DNA of 64,000 nt from Imbricaverruca yamaguchii (lineage: Eukaryota > Arthropoda > Thecostraca > Neoverrucidae), in NCBI GenBank assembly GCA_034440575.1, contig JAOTOL010001346.1, positions 560,501 to 624,500 on the forward strand. Direction: 5' to 3'. The position numbers were made by a program, and so were the translations under genes. The notes beneath the pieces are model-generated. The model was not told the origin of the DNA and made no database searches. It worked only from the letters and a program-made list of their open reading frames with translations. Every line of letters starts with the position of its first letter. Position 1 is the stretch's first letter. Shown in pieces: positions 1 through 13,600 of the stretch.

Positions 1-660
1 AGTTGGGTTAGACTAAATATTTTTTTTTAAATAAAATGTTTTCATACCATGCATGTATTCTCATACTAAAACTACACTGATATGTGGTATGCTATGTGAT
101 GTACTTCAATGTGAAGTACCTGAAGGTGAATTGTTTATATCTTAAAAAGTTTTCATTGGCCAATGAAATGAATATGAATTCCATTCAAATCACATCAGAG
201 AACACTGGAAACCTTATTTTTTAATGACAGCAGGACTTCTTTATATTGAGCAGTACTCCAGGATGGCCCACAAAAGTGTCACTGGAGAAATGCTTATGGC
301 TGAGAAGTCAATAGATGGATGGATTCTTGACTCAAACATCCTAGAGTGATGCATTTTGAGTCATGAGTGCCACATTTTCATGTGTGTGGGGGAGGCACAT
401 GCCTCCTGAAACCCAGTGACCCAGTACTGGATGTCTCTGAAATATTTTAATGTCTTAGCATCATTGTGTATCAAATAGCCACATACAATTTTTGCATGGG
501 ACATAGTGCACCAATTCGATCTACTTGGTGTGATTTTTCATCTGTCATAAACATTTTCATGTCCTGGGATAGTGTGTCTCATCAAACTACTTCATGTAAT
601 GGGTGCACCCTCTCTCCATCTCTCCCTCTTACACTTTCTTCATGTTGTTCTCTCCTGTCT
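1..660. other. AT-rich flank upstream of Rop
   Basis: No convincing exon or repeat was recognised. It may contain the distal promoter or 5' non-coding exons of Rop, but no core promoter motif is clear enough to call. Confidence 0.4.
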
Positions 661-736
661 TTTCTCTCTCTCTGTCTCTGTCTCTGTATCTGTATCTGTA
701 TCTGTGTCTGTGTCTGTATCTGTGTGTCTGCCTCTT
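661..736. repeat. (TCTCTG/TGTATC) microsatellite
   Basis: A run of hexamers grading from TCTCTG through TGTATC to TGTGTC. It lies about 240 bp upstream of the Rop start codon. Short open frames across it are by-products of the 6-bp periodicity. Confidence 0.85.
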
Positions 737-971
737 CCTCTGCCTCAAAAGGCCTTTGAATTTCCACATTCTCACTTCCGTTTAATTGCATTCTCTTCCT
801 TTCCATCTCCTCTCCTCTTCCTCTTGCATCCCATCATCTAATTTGCCATATTGCCATCTTTCCTCCTGTTTGTCTGCATGTGCTATGGCGGCCGCTAGAC
901 TGACTACCGCTGCCTCGGCAGGACCCACTGGTCTCGTCGACATCGTGTGCCGCGCCACGTCACCTGCAGCC

Positions 972-1643
972 ATGTCACTCAAGGCAATCGTCGGACAGAA
1001 GATCATGGAGATCGTGATCAAATCGCCGAAGAAGGGCTCCACGCCCGACTGGCGCGTGCTTGTGGTGGACGAGCTCAGCATGCGCATGGTGTCCGCGTGC
1101 ACCAAGATGCACGACCTGGCGCAGCACGGCATCACCATCGTCGAGGACATCAACAAGAAACGCGAGCCACTGCAACACCTCGAGGCCGTCTACCTGGTGC
1201 AGCCCACCGAGAAGTCCATCAACGGAATCATCGGCGACTTCGCCATCCCCACGCGCACCATGTACCGCGCGGCGCACATCTTCTTCACTGAGGCGTGTCC
1301 CGACGAATGCTTCAACTTGCTGATCAACGCCAACGTGGCCAAGTACGTGCGCGCGCTGAAGGAGATCAACGTGGCGTTTCTGCCGCAGGAGTCTCAGGTG
1401 TACTCGCTCGACTGCGACGACACGTTCCCGGTGTTCTACAGTCCGTCGCGCGCCGTGGGTCGCGCCGCCACCATGGAGCGCATGGCGCAGCAGGTGGCCA
1501 CGCTCTGCGCGGTGCTCGGCGAGTACCCCAGCGTGCGCTACCGCAGCGACTTCGACAGCAACGTCGAGCTGGCGCAGATGGTGCAGCAGAAGCTGGACGC
1601 CTACAAGGCGGACGAGCCCACCATGGGCGAGTCGCCCGAGAAG
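972..1643 (+). CDS. Rop: Rop exon 1 (residues 1-224)
   Basis: Encodes domain 1 and the first part of domain 2 of the arch-shaped Munc18 fold. R38 in SMRM, K45 and E58 in IVEDINK match the positions known in mammalian Munc18-1 as R39, K46 and E59, which contact closed syntaxin. [11 protein letters not shown] and [10 protein letters not shown] are further family blocks. The exon ends GAG-AAG before gtgagc. A CAG lies two bases before the ATG, so an intron in the 5' UTR ending at 969 is possible. The alternative upstream in-frame ATG near 886 has no family support. Confidence 0.95.
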
Positions 1644-4600
1644 GTGAGCGCCCTATCGAGTCGACAAGGTGTGCTGCTGGCGTACGACGTAGCGGTCTGT
1701 CGTCGGCTTCCTATAGCAATCTATGTCCGTGTCCGTTTACATGAGTGCATTTGCATCTGTGTCTGTACCTGTGTCCATGTGCGTGTCCATGTGCGTGTCC
1801 GTGTCCGTGTCCATGTACGTGCCCCTATCTGCGTCCGTGTTTATGTCCGTATCTATGCGTGCATGCATGCGTTCGTGCGTGTGCGTATCTCCTCAAACGC
1901 GTCACTCGGTGTGACGCGTGTTACCAGAGTCTGGATGAGCCTGGGTGACAGTTGCGCCACATTCGGGTCCGTATTTCGCTTAAGCGTTTCTGAGAGCCGG
2001 TAGCACACCGAGGGGAGGGCAAAGGGAGTAAATGTCCTCTTCAAGCCACAATTTCTTTATTTTCCCCAAGGGCGTCGGTAGCTCAGTGGTTAAGCTGAGC
2101 GCCTGGCACGCCAGAGGTACGGGGTTCGATTCCCCGCGATGCCCGCCCTTCCTGCCAGGGTGAGAGGCAGGTCACATGGCCTCAACTGCTGAGTGCATCA
2201 TAAACCCACAATCCAATGTATTTTCCATATTGATTCTACTCGTAATTTAGCCGTGTCTCTTAATTTAGCATTGGCTTGCCCATTTTCCAGAGAACAGTTA
2301 TATGGATGGATGTAAGATCATCGGCCCGCAGTACATCCAGCAAAATCCAATGCCCTCACAGTTCGCTTGGAAGAAAGCAAAATGAAAAATCCAATACCCG
2401 CACTAGTCCTGACAAAGCATACCGTGGTTTGTATATTCTTGAGAAAAGCAAGGGGGAATTCCTGGGTTGTGCTCGTACAGGTTTTCAGCGAAGTAAGATG
2501 CCTTTTTCAGCGAGGTGCACCTTTAAAAATATGTCAAACCACTGGGTGTGTTCAGTACCGTGGCATAGTGCAGGGCAGCTGCTCGCTGTCGTGAACCCAG
2601 AGGAACGTGGCGATGGTGGGGCAGTCTCCGTAATCACGATCGCCAGCCGTGATCTCCGAGGTTGTCTCGGGTCCACAGCCGTACGGTCTGCTGACGTCGC
2701 AAGAGCACACCTACGGCTGGTTTGGGATGTCGTGCATGGAGGATGATATGTCCTTTAGACTTCTGTGTTGGGCCGTTCAACCCAGCTCGGCCGTTTCACA
2801 AATATAATTCAGGTTCAAATCAAATGGTCAATTGTAAGGTCGCGCCGCCTTGAGTACTTCAGTACCCACGACTGTCTGGATGTGGTTTAAAACTAACGCC
2901 CGGGTCCCGCCGTTCTTCTAATACCTGGATCTCACGAACGGATGCGACACACTCCAATGGCGATCATCAGTTTTTGTTCTTGTCAGGGTTGTTCTTGTAC
3001 GTGGATCTGCACGGCTGTCGCGTGGTACGTGTGTCTGCACGGCTGTCGTGTGGTACGTGTGTCTGCACGGCTGTCGTGTGGTACGTGATGCTGTCGTGTG
3101 GTACGTGGGTCTGCACGGCTGTCGTGTGGTACGTGATGCTGTCGTGTGGTACGTGGGTCTGTGCGGCTGTCGTGTGGTACGTGATGCTGTCGTGTGATAT
3201 GTGGATCTGCACGGCTGTCGTGTGGTACGTGTGTCTGCACGGCTGTCGTGTGGTACGTGTGTCTGCACGGCTGTCGTGTGGTACGTGGGTCTGCACGGCT
3301 GTCGTGTGGTACGTGGATCTGTACGCGGCCGACTCTTCCACTGCGGTGTCCGCAGGCGCGCTCCCAACTGCTGATCATAGACCGCGGCTTCGACGCCGTC
3401 TCGCCGCTGCTGCACGAGCTGACCCTGCAGGCGATGGCCTTCGACCTGCTGCCCATCGAGAACGACGTGTACAAGTACGAGGCGAGCCAGGGCGAGAGTC
3501 CCAAGGAGGTGCTGCTCGACGACAACGACGACCTGTGGGTGGAGCTGCGGCACCAGCACATCGCCATCGTGTCGCAGCAGGTGGGTGAGCCGCCGCCGCC
3601 GCCGACACCCGTCACGCTAGTTGGCTGGGTAGCTGAACGGCTGCCGACTGCTCTGATCTGTAGGCAACACACGGTGTGTCCACATTCGACAAGTTAGGTA
3701 GAAAACGTCACATACCAAGTGAAGTGTTTGCGTCCGTAGTTCATCTGTTCGTTGACATCTTAGGTCGATCCCTATGCATGCAGCCAAGAAATAAGTACAT
3801 GGTAATGGAGCACACCTGGCAAGAATGGCCTGCACTGACCGCTGACATGCTTTTGAAGTGGTGCTGGGCGGCACACAGTCCCAGAATCGTGCTATGCAAT
3901 TGCATACAAGTTGGAGATATGCCATTGGCCATTTCTTGCTACATCTTCGACAGCATAATTGGAAGATTTTTATTTTCATCTGACACCAATGTGAAGCTGG
4001 ATTTGCACTTACTGGCCATATACCTTAGGCTTGTTCCATTAATCAGGATTCGGTCTAACCATGATGATTATACTCCCTCACTACGAACACTGCTATAGCA
4101 TGAAATTGCATAGTATTTCACTACCTATCCTGGATTGTGTTTCAGAGTGTACATGCTGTACCCGGTCAATTTATATTACTGCAAGCTATCTAAAAAATGC
4201 ATCCAGTTGCGATGCATTCACCCTTGTCTCAGTAATGCGTGCCAAATCTTTTTTTTTTGGGGGGGGGGGTGCATATGAGGGTGAAATCTCCCAAACTCGC
4301 TTCTAACACTTATGACTCATGCATAGAAGCATGACAGGCTATCCTATTCCTTCCCAGGAATACGTTCTACTGTGTAACTTCATCCCCCATGACCTGCCTA
4401 ATTTCGCTGCCCTGTACAGGAGCTACTTTTGCCTATTACTTAGTAATTCCACTCTGTTTTTGCTGAGATAGAGCCCATCTGAGGGAAACGTTTCTTGTTT
4501 GGCCCAAAAGTGATCCCAAGGATATATAACGCTGTACCCATTGTTCTCACACAAGGTTTCACTGCCTATTATTAATTGCTCTCTGTTGATCTCCTGCCAG

Positions 4601-7600
4601 GTGACAAAAAATATGAAGAAGTTCATCGAGAACAAGCGTGGCATGTCCACGGATAAGGCGTCAATGCGGGACCTGAGTCAGATGATCAAGAAGATGCCGC
4701 AGTACCAGAAGGAGCTGAGCAAGTACTCCACGCACCTGCACCTGGCTGGCGAATGCATGGCCGGCTACCAGGGATACGTGGACAAGCTCTGCAAGGTAGG
4801 CCGGCCCGAGCCGACTCGCAGTCTGCGAGATAACGCGGCCAGTCGGGCGGTGATTCAGGCCATCAGATAGCACAGCAGGATGATTGGTGGTTGATAACGC
4901 ACCTTCCGGCGTGGTTGGGAAATGCTCCCGAATGGAAAATGCAAGTAGCAAGATCAGATGTGTGCTTAGCTCTGACGTCATAGGCAAGAAAGTGTGCAGC
5001 GGCATTTCTATTGAAATACGTTTTCTTAAGTCAGTTATTTCGTCTCTTGATGCTGAATCTATTGGTAGAATTATCATTTTATATTCGGGCGAATAGGTTT
5101 TTAAGTAAGTAATAAAACACATTTAAGAAAATCCGTGAGTAAAATAAACAGTCCAAAACAATAAAGAAAATCCGACGTAATTTTGTTGTCATTCCTCGAA
5201 GGTTAGGCGGAAAAAATCGACCTATTCTGCGTTATTTCTTTTCATGGAAGCGGAGGTCTTTTCTGTCGAAATAGCGTAGTAGATAGGTGGTAGATGTTCT
5301 CCAAAAAAATTGATGCCACTGGGAGCCTATGTGAGATCACGACTGACATCATGTTTTTGGCTCCGGGCAGTTCATTTTGGGGAAGATTTTAAAACTAAAA
5401 TTATTCAGGATCAGAAAAGGAAGACGAAATCGACGATGACCAAAATATTTGCCCACCAAAAAATGTCCATTTTTTATTTTGGAAATTTCGCGTTTTGAAT
5501 TCTTTCATTTTTTATAATGGTTAGATCGGAGCGAGAAGCGCTTTAGGTAAACATGTCCTCATAAAAGTGCTTACTTTAGCCAGATGTTTGATTTTAGCCC
5601 TAATGGTCAATTATGCAAAAACTAATAAGTCATTAAAAGCGAAGAATTTTGCAATGCCTCTGGCGTGCTTTGCTCCACCCATGCATATAAGCGAGGGACG
5701 AGTAGTCTAGGGGTAAGTTGCTCGTCTCACATTCGAAAGGTTGTGGGTTCGAGTCTCACTTGTCGCTACTCTTCGCCCGCGACCAATCGGCGGGAGAGAT
5801 TGGCGACGCTGCATGACTCAACGGTCGATGTGTCGTGAAACCGATAACCAGCCATAAATATAAGCAAACACTAAAGTTGCATTAAGATATCTTTATTGGT
5901 TAAAGCGTGAAGACCGGTTGCGCTTTTTTTGAAGGTGACCTCACTTGACCTGATAATTTATTGACCGTGCATAACCTGACATCAGAATTTGCACACAGCA
6001 TGCCAAATTGGTGTAAGAAAAGGTGTGGCAAAGTTCTGTGCGCGACAGCGTGCTGTTTTTCCATGGTCTGCGGGAAGCCTCAGAGGGGTGTGTGTGTGTA
6101 CAATGACCCCCGCCCTGAAACTGGGCGAGTTAAGGGTGCCTGTGAACCTTTGAAGTCTGCCGAGCACCCCTGAAGTCTAACACGTCACCTTATTGGAAAG
6201 CACCCTTGACTGTTTCCAGGGCCTGCTGCAATAGATGAAAGTGCACCCCTGAATATATATGCAATTCTCCACTTATGGGCCGGGGCGTCATGTCTGATTC
6301 AATTTATTATATTTACTGAACATCCTTTCAATATTGCGATATTGCCATTAGCATCTACATTGGCAGCAGCATGGCTGTAGTAGTGGGGATCGTGAATCAG
6401 CCCATACTTTCCTCGTCGTCCCACCGTCGTGTGGACCGTCGGATGATAGTGAAATAATCACATCTTCTCAAGACCTTTACAACTTGGTGGCAGCTGCGGC
6501 TCAGGCGATCTGCCCTCACGTGAAGGATGGTCTGATGTTGCGCATTGTACGTACCGTCCTCATCTCATCAAATAGAGACAGTGGCTCATCTGCAGTATTG
6601 GCTTCCCTCTTCTCAGATGAAGAATCACTAGAGGTGTGGCTGATCTTGCTCTCCTCTCATCAGGTGGAACAGGACCTGGCGATGGGCACAGACGCCGAGG
6701 GTGAGAAGATCCGGGACCACATGCGCAACATTGTGCCGATCCTGCTGGACCAAAACGTGACTACGTTCGACAAAATCCGTATCATCCTGCTCTACATTCT
6801 GGTAAAGAATGGCATCAGCGAGGAGAATCTCAACAAGCTGATCCAGCACGCGCAGATCCCAGCCGAGGACCGCAACATCATCACCAACCTGGCCAACCTT
6901 GGCCTGAACGTTGTCGTTGACGGCAACCGCAAGAAGATTCACGCGGTGAGTCTGGGGATCTCCACAGCTAGGTCATGTCGCGACAGGTTTAAAATAATGG
7001 TTTTTCGTTAGGTGTGAGATGTCGAAAAGAGTACAGTAGGGTGTCGAAATTTGCAATGGAACCAGTCTCACTTAAAATGCTTTTAATGTTTTTCAGACTC
7101 ACTTGAGCCAATGGTGTAGGTACTGATGACTACACCTTTGTTCGTTGTGAGATTCATAATTTAGGAAGAGCTACATTCTGGATAGGGAGAATAATAATAT
7201 ACTACAGACTGGCAGTGTATGCCATATCATATAGATAATCTCTTTACCTGAAACTGCGTTGCGAAATATTCGTGTATTACCATTCGTTATGAAGAGCATG
7301 AATATGATGCATATAACCGAGATACTGCTGGAAAGGATTCATGGAGGCTTCATAGGTATACATCAAGGAGCAGGATGTTGATATTTCTTGGAGAAGGATG
7401 TCGATTCAGTGTTCAATAAGTGGTATATTCCACCCTATTTCACGAATAATTTAACACTGTCGCGATAGTAGTTGTTGCTGCTCGTAACATTTCAGACCTG
7501 AACCTAAGATCACATTTTCTACAATTCGTTTGCTTAGCATGTAATATTGTAATTGCATCCTTCCCCACAGCATCACATAATTTGTATATTCACGTGACGC

Positions 7601-10600
7601 CAGTGTTGGATTTTCACTTCTCGGTCTTGGATTTGGAGTGCATCATTTTTGTGCTTGCCAAATATGGTGAGAAACACTATGTAATGGAGGGGCGGGCATG
7701 GTCGACTGGTTAAGGTGTCGGGCTACGGGTACCGAAGGTCCAGGGTTCGACACTAGTACCACTCAGGACATTTCCCAATCCCGCGGCTCACCGGCGGAGT
7801 AGTGTGGGCGGCGCCATTAGCCGCGATTGTGCATAAGGTGCGTCGTGAATCACACAATAAATAAACAAACAAACACTATGTAATGGAGTATAATTTTCCA
7901 GTTTGCCAAACTATGGGGTGTATATTGAAGCACCAAGTAATGGAGTGCATACATGTTATAGATAACGAAGTGTACACTTTTAAAAATGCAGTGATGTTTT
8001 CTGGAATGAAGAATAAAACCCGGGGGCCTCGGTAGCTTGGTGGAGCGTTGGACTCTTGGATCGCAAGATTGTGTGTTCGAATCTCGCGGCCGACGGCATT
8101 TGCAGAGTCCACTCGCGACCAATCGGTGTAATAGGTTGGCGACGTTATATAACCCTGCGTTTGAATGAGTCGTAAAATAACCCGATATTCTTCTTATTCA
8201 AGAATACAACGCCCTAAAATCATTTGTTCGGTTCTTATCCTAATGTCTCAGACAACCAGATGAGGGCCACCACACATCGTCGTCTGAAGTCACATGGATT
8301 ATTTATAAGCCAACTTCCTGAACAATGGTAGATACAATGATAACAAGAGTATACTTAATCGCTGTCAACCAAGTTTATATTTCCATACCTGTCACTCCTG
8401 ACATGCTCACATCGCACAACTAATACATATTCACAACACATCTAACGAGCAGGACGTTCGTGCACCGACTGATATATGGGAGGGTCTAAAATGTTACTTG
8501 CCGACTATTGGGATATGGGTTTCGGAATATAAAATGGTTTAAGGAAAATTATACTAAAACAATCCGTCTAAAATATTTTATTCTCACCACCATGAAACAA
8601 TTTGTTTAATGAAAAAGCTTAGAACATGTATTCAAATCAATTCTTATTAATATTAAAAGTTTTTCGGTGCACTTTTTAGTTCATGTTTGGAATGTTTAGT
8701 TGAAGCAAGGATTGACTTGGAAGGTTCAAAAGCGACTAGACGGGCGAGCAAATTGCCGCTGTAAAACCGACTATCGTCACGGACTGAGGGGAAATTAGTG
8801 TCATTTCGCACGTGCTCAACATCACACCATGATTGCTATAAAATACCCAAAAATAAAAATAGGTTAGAGGAAACCGTGAACAGAATTACTGGTATTTTTC
8901 TCAATTAATTATCATCAGGATTATGGGAAGAAATTAATAATTTGATCAGAATGAAGCTTAGAAGATTGTCAGTGTATTAGAACAATACACGTAAATCTCA
9001 ATTTGTCCGGAGTGGGAAAAACTCCCGGTCGGAGTGGCATTAGCACAACTATTCCCGCTTGTTGATGAAATTCGGAAGCAGTATAAGTTATAAAATCAAA
9101 AGAGCGAAATTTTTGGTTCTTTGGAGCTTCATTTTGGCGAAAAGTCTTTCTAAGAATGTTTTGGTACCATTCAGGATATTGTCATGGGGAAAATCCATCC
9201 CATATCTTTGATGTATATCGCTTCTGACTGCTTTATAATATAAATATGAACGGTTTTATTCATGTCATTTGATGCAGAACATGTCATTCTTCAAGGAAGC
9301 AAAAAGAAATGCATTGCCCATGGCTTTTCTTGGGAATGGCTTAAATAGATCCAGCCGGAGTGGGAACTGGAGAGCGGTGAATCCATCGAATCCAAGAACG
9401 GACCTCTGTACGCGGTCGGGCTGGTAAAGGTGAATTCCTTTATTTCGTTAGCGGAGCGTAGTGTTTTTTCTCATTGAACAAAGGATTTTCTTGGAAGCTC
9501 TTCGCTGCTATCCCGGTGGAATTGGTTGCATGTTTGGCTCGACGTCGACGTTGTTGGTATTACCTGACTAGGTACGTACCTGCCTACGTCGAATATTTTC
9601 ACGGTTATTCGAGTTATTGATTTGGATAAACCAAAGCCATAAGCACATGTTGTGTGACTGGATATATTTGGATAATGCAAGGAGCAGAAAGTGAGACTAT
9701 TAATTGCTGCGATGAATTGCGGACCAGCGTAGGAATGAACAAAAGTGATTGTTCTTTTTTTTGTCTGGCAAATCCTGCTTTCACTTACTATGTTATGAAT
9801 GGTGAATGTTTTTCTTTCAAAAAGATGGCTGGGCGTTTTCAGTGCACATAGACTGCAGATATTGTATATATATGCATGCATTCAAGCGTTGTTTGTGCAC
9901 TTACGAAATGTTCAGGGAATTGTTAGGTGCATCCTGTCCCCATCCTCCATTGAATACCATTATACTTTTAACTTTTCTGGTCCCTCTGGCTTTCTGAAAG
10001 GATAAGTTTGCAGTTTAAGGTGATTTGATTTCTTTTTTGAATGCAATGCTTATGAATGTGCACATGTTGGGGCGGGGATGGCCGAGTGGTTAAGGTGTTG
10101 GGCTCTGAGTATCAAAGTTCCCTGGTTGGACACTCGCGCCGCTCGGGACATTTCCCAATCCCGTGGCCTACCGGCGAAACAATGTGAGCGGTGCCATTAG
10201 CCGTGGATGTGCATAAAGTGCGAAGTGAACCACCCAATAAGCAAACAACTGTGCACATGTTCATAGTGTACCTACATGATGCGACCACAATTTTTTGGCA
10301 AGTGCAATTGGGTAGCAAAATGCCACCCAAAAAGTGGTTTGTAGTTGGTTCGGCAATATAACATGAAACGTATTGTTCAAAAATGAAGAAAAAAGATGCA
10401 CCCTAATTGTGGATGCAAGCAAGCAATTTTTTAATGAAAAATTTCTAAACAATTTTTCCTGAAAAATTCAAACTAAACAACCTATTCTAACCTAACTTAG
10501 CCTGTGCTAGCCTGGACCATTTTTTTTAATTCAAAAACTTCACACAAAAAATCTGAAAAATCCCCAAAGAAATTTGATAATTGTTTAACTTACAGAAAAA

Positions 10601-13600
10601 ATACCTTAATCTAACATAACTTAGCAAAACCTTAACCTTTGTATCCTTCTTGGAGGTAAAATGTGTGTAAAACTTGTCTTGTGGACAAGCAATAATGCCC
10701 ATGAACAATTCATATGCCATGGCAAAACATGGCACATCCACCAGTATTTTTGGGATTTGGTGGAAATGCTACCCTTTGTGGCTTACCAGTTGTATGGATG
10801 CCACTCTGGCTCTCAGTGTTCAGCCATGCATTCTTTTGGGCACATCTGGACTCTGTTCTGAGGTTTTTCCACAAATGAAGAACATACACGTGAAGGCATG
10901 GGTGGCTGTTTATTAATTCACCTGCACTGCACCAGACAATTACACATGCACAAATGGAATGCTATGGAATGTAATGGAATATGGAATGTATTAAGGTCAT
11001 ATGCAGGCTGCAGTGATCCATATTTTGATATCTGTTGACATCTGTTGTACTTGTGCATGCTAGCAAGCTGGTATTCTTACAATCTAGCTGGCATCTCATT
11101 TTCGACTCCACTCCAGCCTCCTTTTAGAATGTTCCTGCAGATGACCTGAAATATCAAATGTGCATTTTCCTCAATTATGTTGGAAAGTTTATGAAGTAGG
11201 GGACCAGTATGAATGAACAGTATAGTGATTACTAGGACTGGAAGATAATCTTATTATCAGCCATATATCACCAAATGTTATAGGCCCCATAGCATGCTGC
11301 TTCCTCTCCATCGAATTTATCATTATTGTATAATGGCATCTAGCTGTCTATTGTTAGTTAAGCATGTCTTCATCCAGCAATGCAAGGAGTGTATTTTTTA
11401 GGAGTGTATAATTCTTTGGATGGTAAAAGTCCCAAAAAGTGCTAATTTTCCAATGTGCGTGACGCCCAGATAAAGATGAATGTAGGCGCGTGCCGACGAT
11501 ACCTCACGTCTGGACGCCGTGTGACAGACTGTCCTCTGATGTGAGCCGTCTTACGCGCCAGATTCCGCGCAAGGAGCGCATCACGGAGCACACGTACCAG
11601 ATGTCGCGCTGGACGCCCGTGCTCAAGGACGTGATGGAGGACGCCATCGACCTGAAGCTGGACGAGAAGCACTTCCCGTTCCTGGCTGGCCGCGCCGCCA
11701 CTGCCGGCTACCCGCGTACCACGCCCACCACCGCCAGATACGGACACTGGCACAAGGACAAGGGCGCGCAGAACGTGAAGAACGTGCCGCGCCTCATCGT
11801 CTACGTGCTGGGCGGCCTGGCGTACAGCGAGATCCGCGCCGCGTACGAGGTACGACCGTCGGGTGTCGCGGCCGGGCACGCTTCATGTGGCCTCACCGTT
11901 GTTGTTGCTGTAGTAGTCTTGGAGGTATATTATTAAAGTTCCGTCTCGACATTATAAGTGTGTACTTACAGTACTTACAGCTGCTGGCAGTCTTCAGAGA
12001 TCTTCAAATTATGTCACTCCGCTCCTCTCCCTTGTTTCACTGTGAGCCGAACATCTTAGAAGGCGGTGCTCCACCGAGTTGTCCTCTTAATAGTATCGGG
12101 AGCACTCCGCACTACTTCTTGCGTTGATTTTCTTCTGGTAATCTCCCAATGAGGGTTACCAGTTCGACCTTAGCATAGCGTAGGTAACTTCCCTTTCTGG
12201 GGAGCGATATTTCCTCCGGGTTTATATCAGGAGGTTCTCGATCCAGGAGTCTGGGCAACTCCAGCCGTCCAATTGCGCCTCTCGCTGTACATAGATATGT
12301 GGATACTTCAGTAATGTGAATACTTCCAAAGTTGGTAGCTTCAATTGTATACGTGTGGATTGAGATGCAAATAGTGGAGGCTTAGTAGCCAACGACAAGG
12401 AGGGAATACCGGCAGCTAACACTACTGCAGATGTCCAGAGGCTACTTAATTAAGGGATGTCCAGACATCTTTAAGGGCTCATCTTCGTTTCGTCTTCATC
12501 TCCATCATTATTTTTGACTCACCGTCGTCGACACCAATTGTCGCGTGGTGTGCAAGGTCCTGAAGAACGGACGTCTGATCTCGCACGGCTGTCCGGAGAA
12601 CGGTTCGCCATCTCTCCCTTGAGACGCAACAATAAACGCATCTTTATTGAGCACCCCCGTAGTTTTGATGACTTGTGTTTCAAAGGAACACACATGTGGG
12701 TGTGGGCCTACGCACAAAACGGGGGAAATCAGTCGGTTGATGGTGCAAATCGCTGTTATTTGCTCGATTATCTGAACTCGAGAAACGAGCACTCAGACTC
12801 GTGAATGCTCTGTGCCAGTGGCAACCTGTTTTCCAGCTTTTCCTATAGGAACCGCAAGCGAAACTTAAAGCGGTTCCTGTAGAACAGTTTCTGTATTTAA
12901 CCAGGAGATGAAGTGCAAAAATCTTGCCACAGTCCTTCCAAGGTGCTGACTGCTGGGAGGAGGGGTTTCTCAAAAATAGCTTTGTTGTTACAGGATAAGG
13001 TTCGCTTAAGACGTTTTACCCATTTAGGCAATGGTGTGTTATTTCAGTTGTATGGAACCCACAGAACCCAATAGCTAACTAAGATGAGGTTGGGATGTCG
13101 CACGACAAATTTACTTTGTGCTAGTGGTACTGGCGTACAACTACGCGCCGACGTCCGTTTCAAATAAGACCAAGTGCGAACACGGAGAATATGTGCCATC
13201 AAAATCATTGAAATCCAAACATAATGTAGGAGGGTATTTTCCTACCGCATAACATAGCAAAAGCATAAACAAAGCTTAGAAGCAAGGAGGGTAGTTACTT
13301 CCTTCGGACAGCTCTGAAAATTATACACTGTTTTGCCGTGGGATTTGCTCCACGTAGAACGGCATGCTCGCCTCAGCAGGTGGCTGTGACACCTTCCGCC
13401 ACAGCAAGTGGCTGTAACACCTTCCGCCACAGCAAGTGCCTGTGACACCTTCCGCCACAGCAAGTGGCTGTGACACCTTCTGCCACAGCAGACAGCTGTG
13501 ACACCGGCCCAGTGTTCCCAAATTCATTTTGCTTTAGGCATCCGATGCAAGACAAAATACCGGGGATGAGGAAAAGGTGTAAATTAGAGGTACTTCCATG

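Noticed and set aside
2070..2142. Functional tRNA gene
   Set aside because: A and B boxes are present, but the tRNA part continues into a SINE body shared with 47868-47985, and the anticodon arm is poorly formed.
2918..3672. Minus-strand Thr/His-rich open frames of about 210-230 codons
   Set aside because: They lie across the 28-bp array and antisense to Rop exon 2; the HTTRQ-type peptide is repeat-derived.
4251..4269. T8/G10 run as a functional G-quadruplex
   Set aside because: A single homopolymer G run in an intron; could be a sequencing artefact and gives no four-tract motif.
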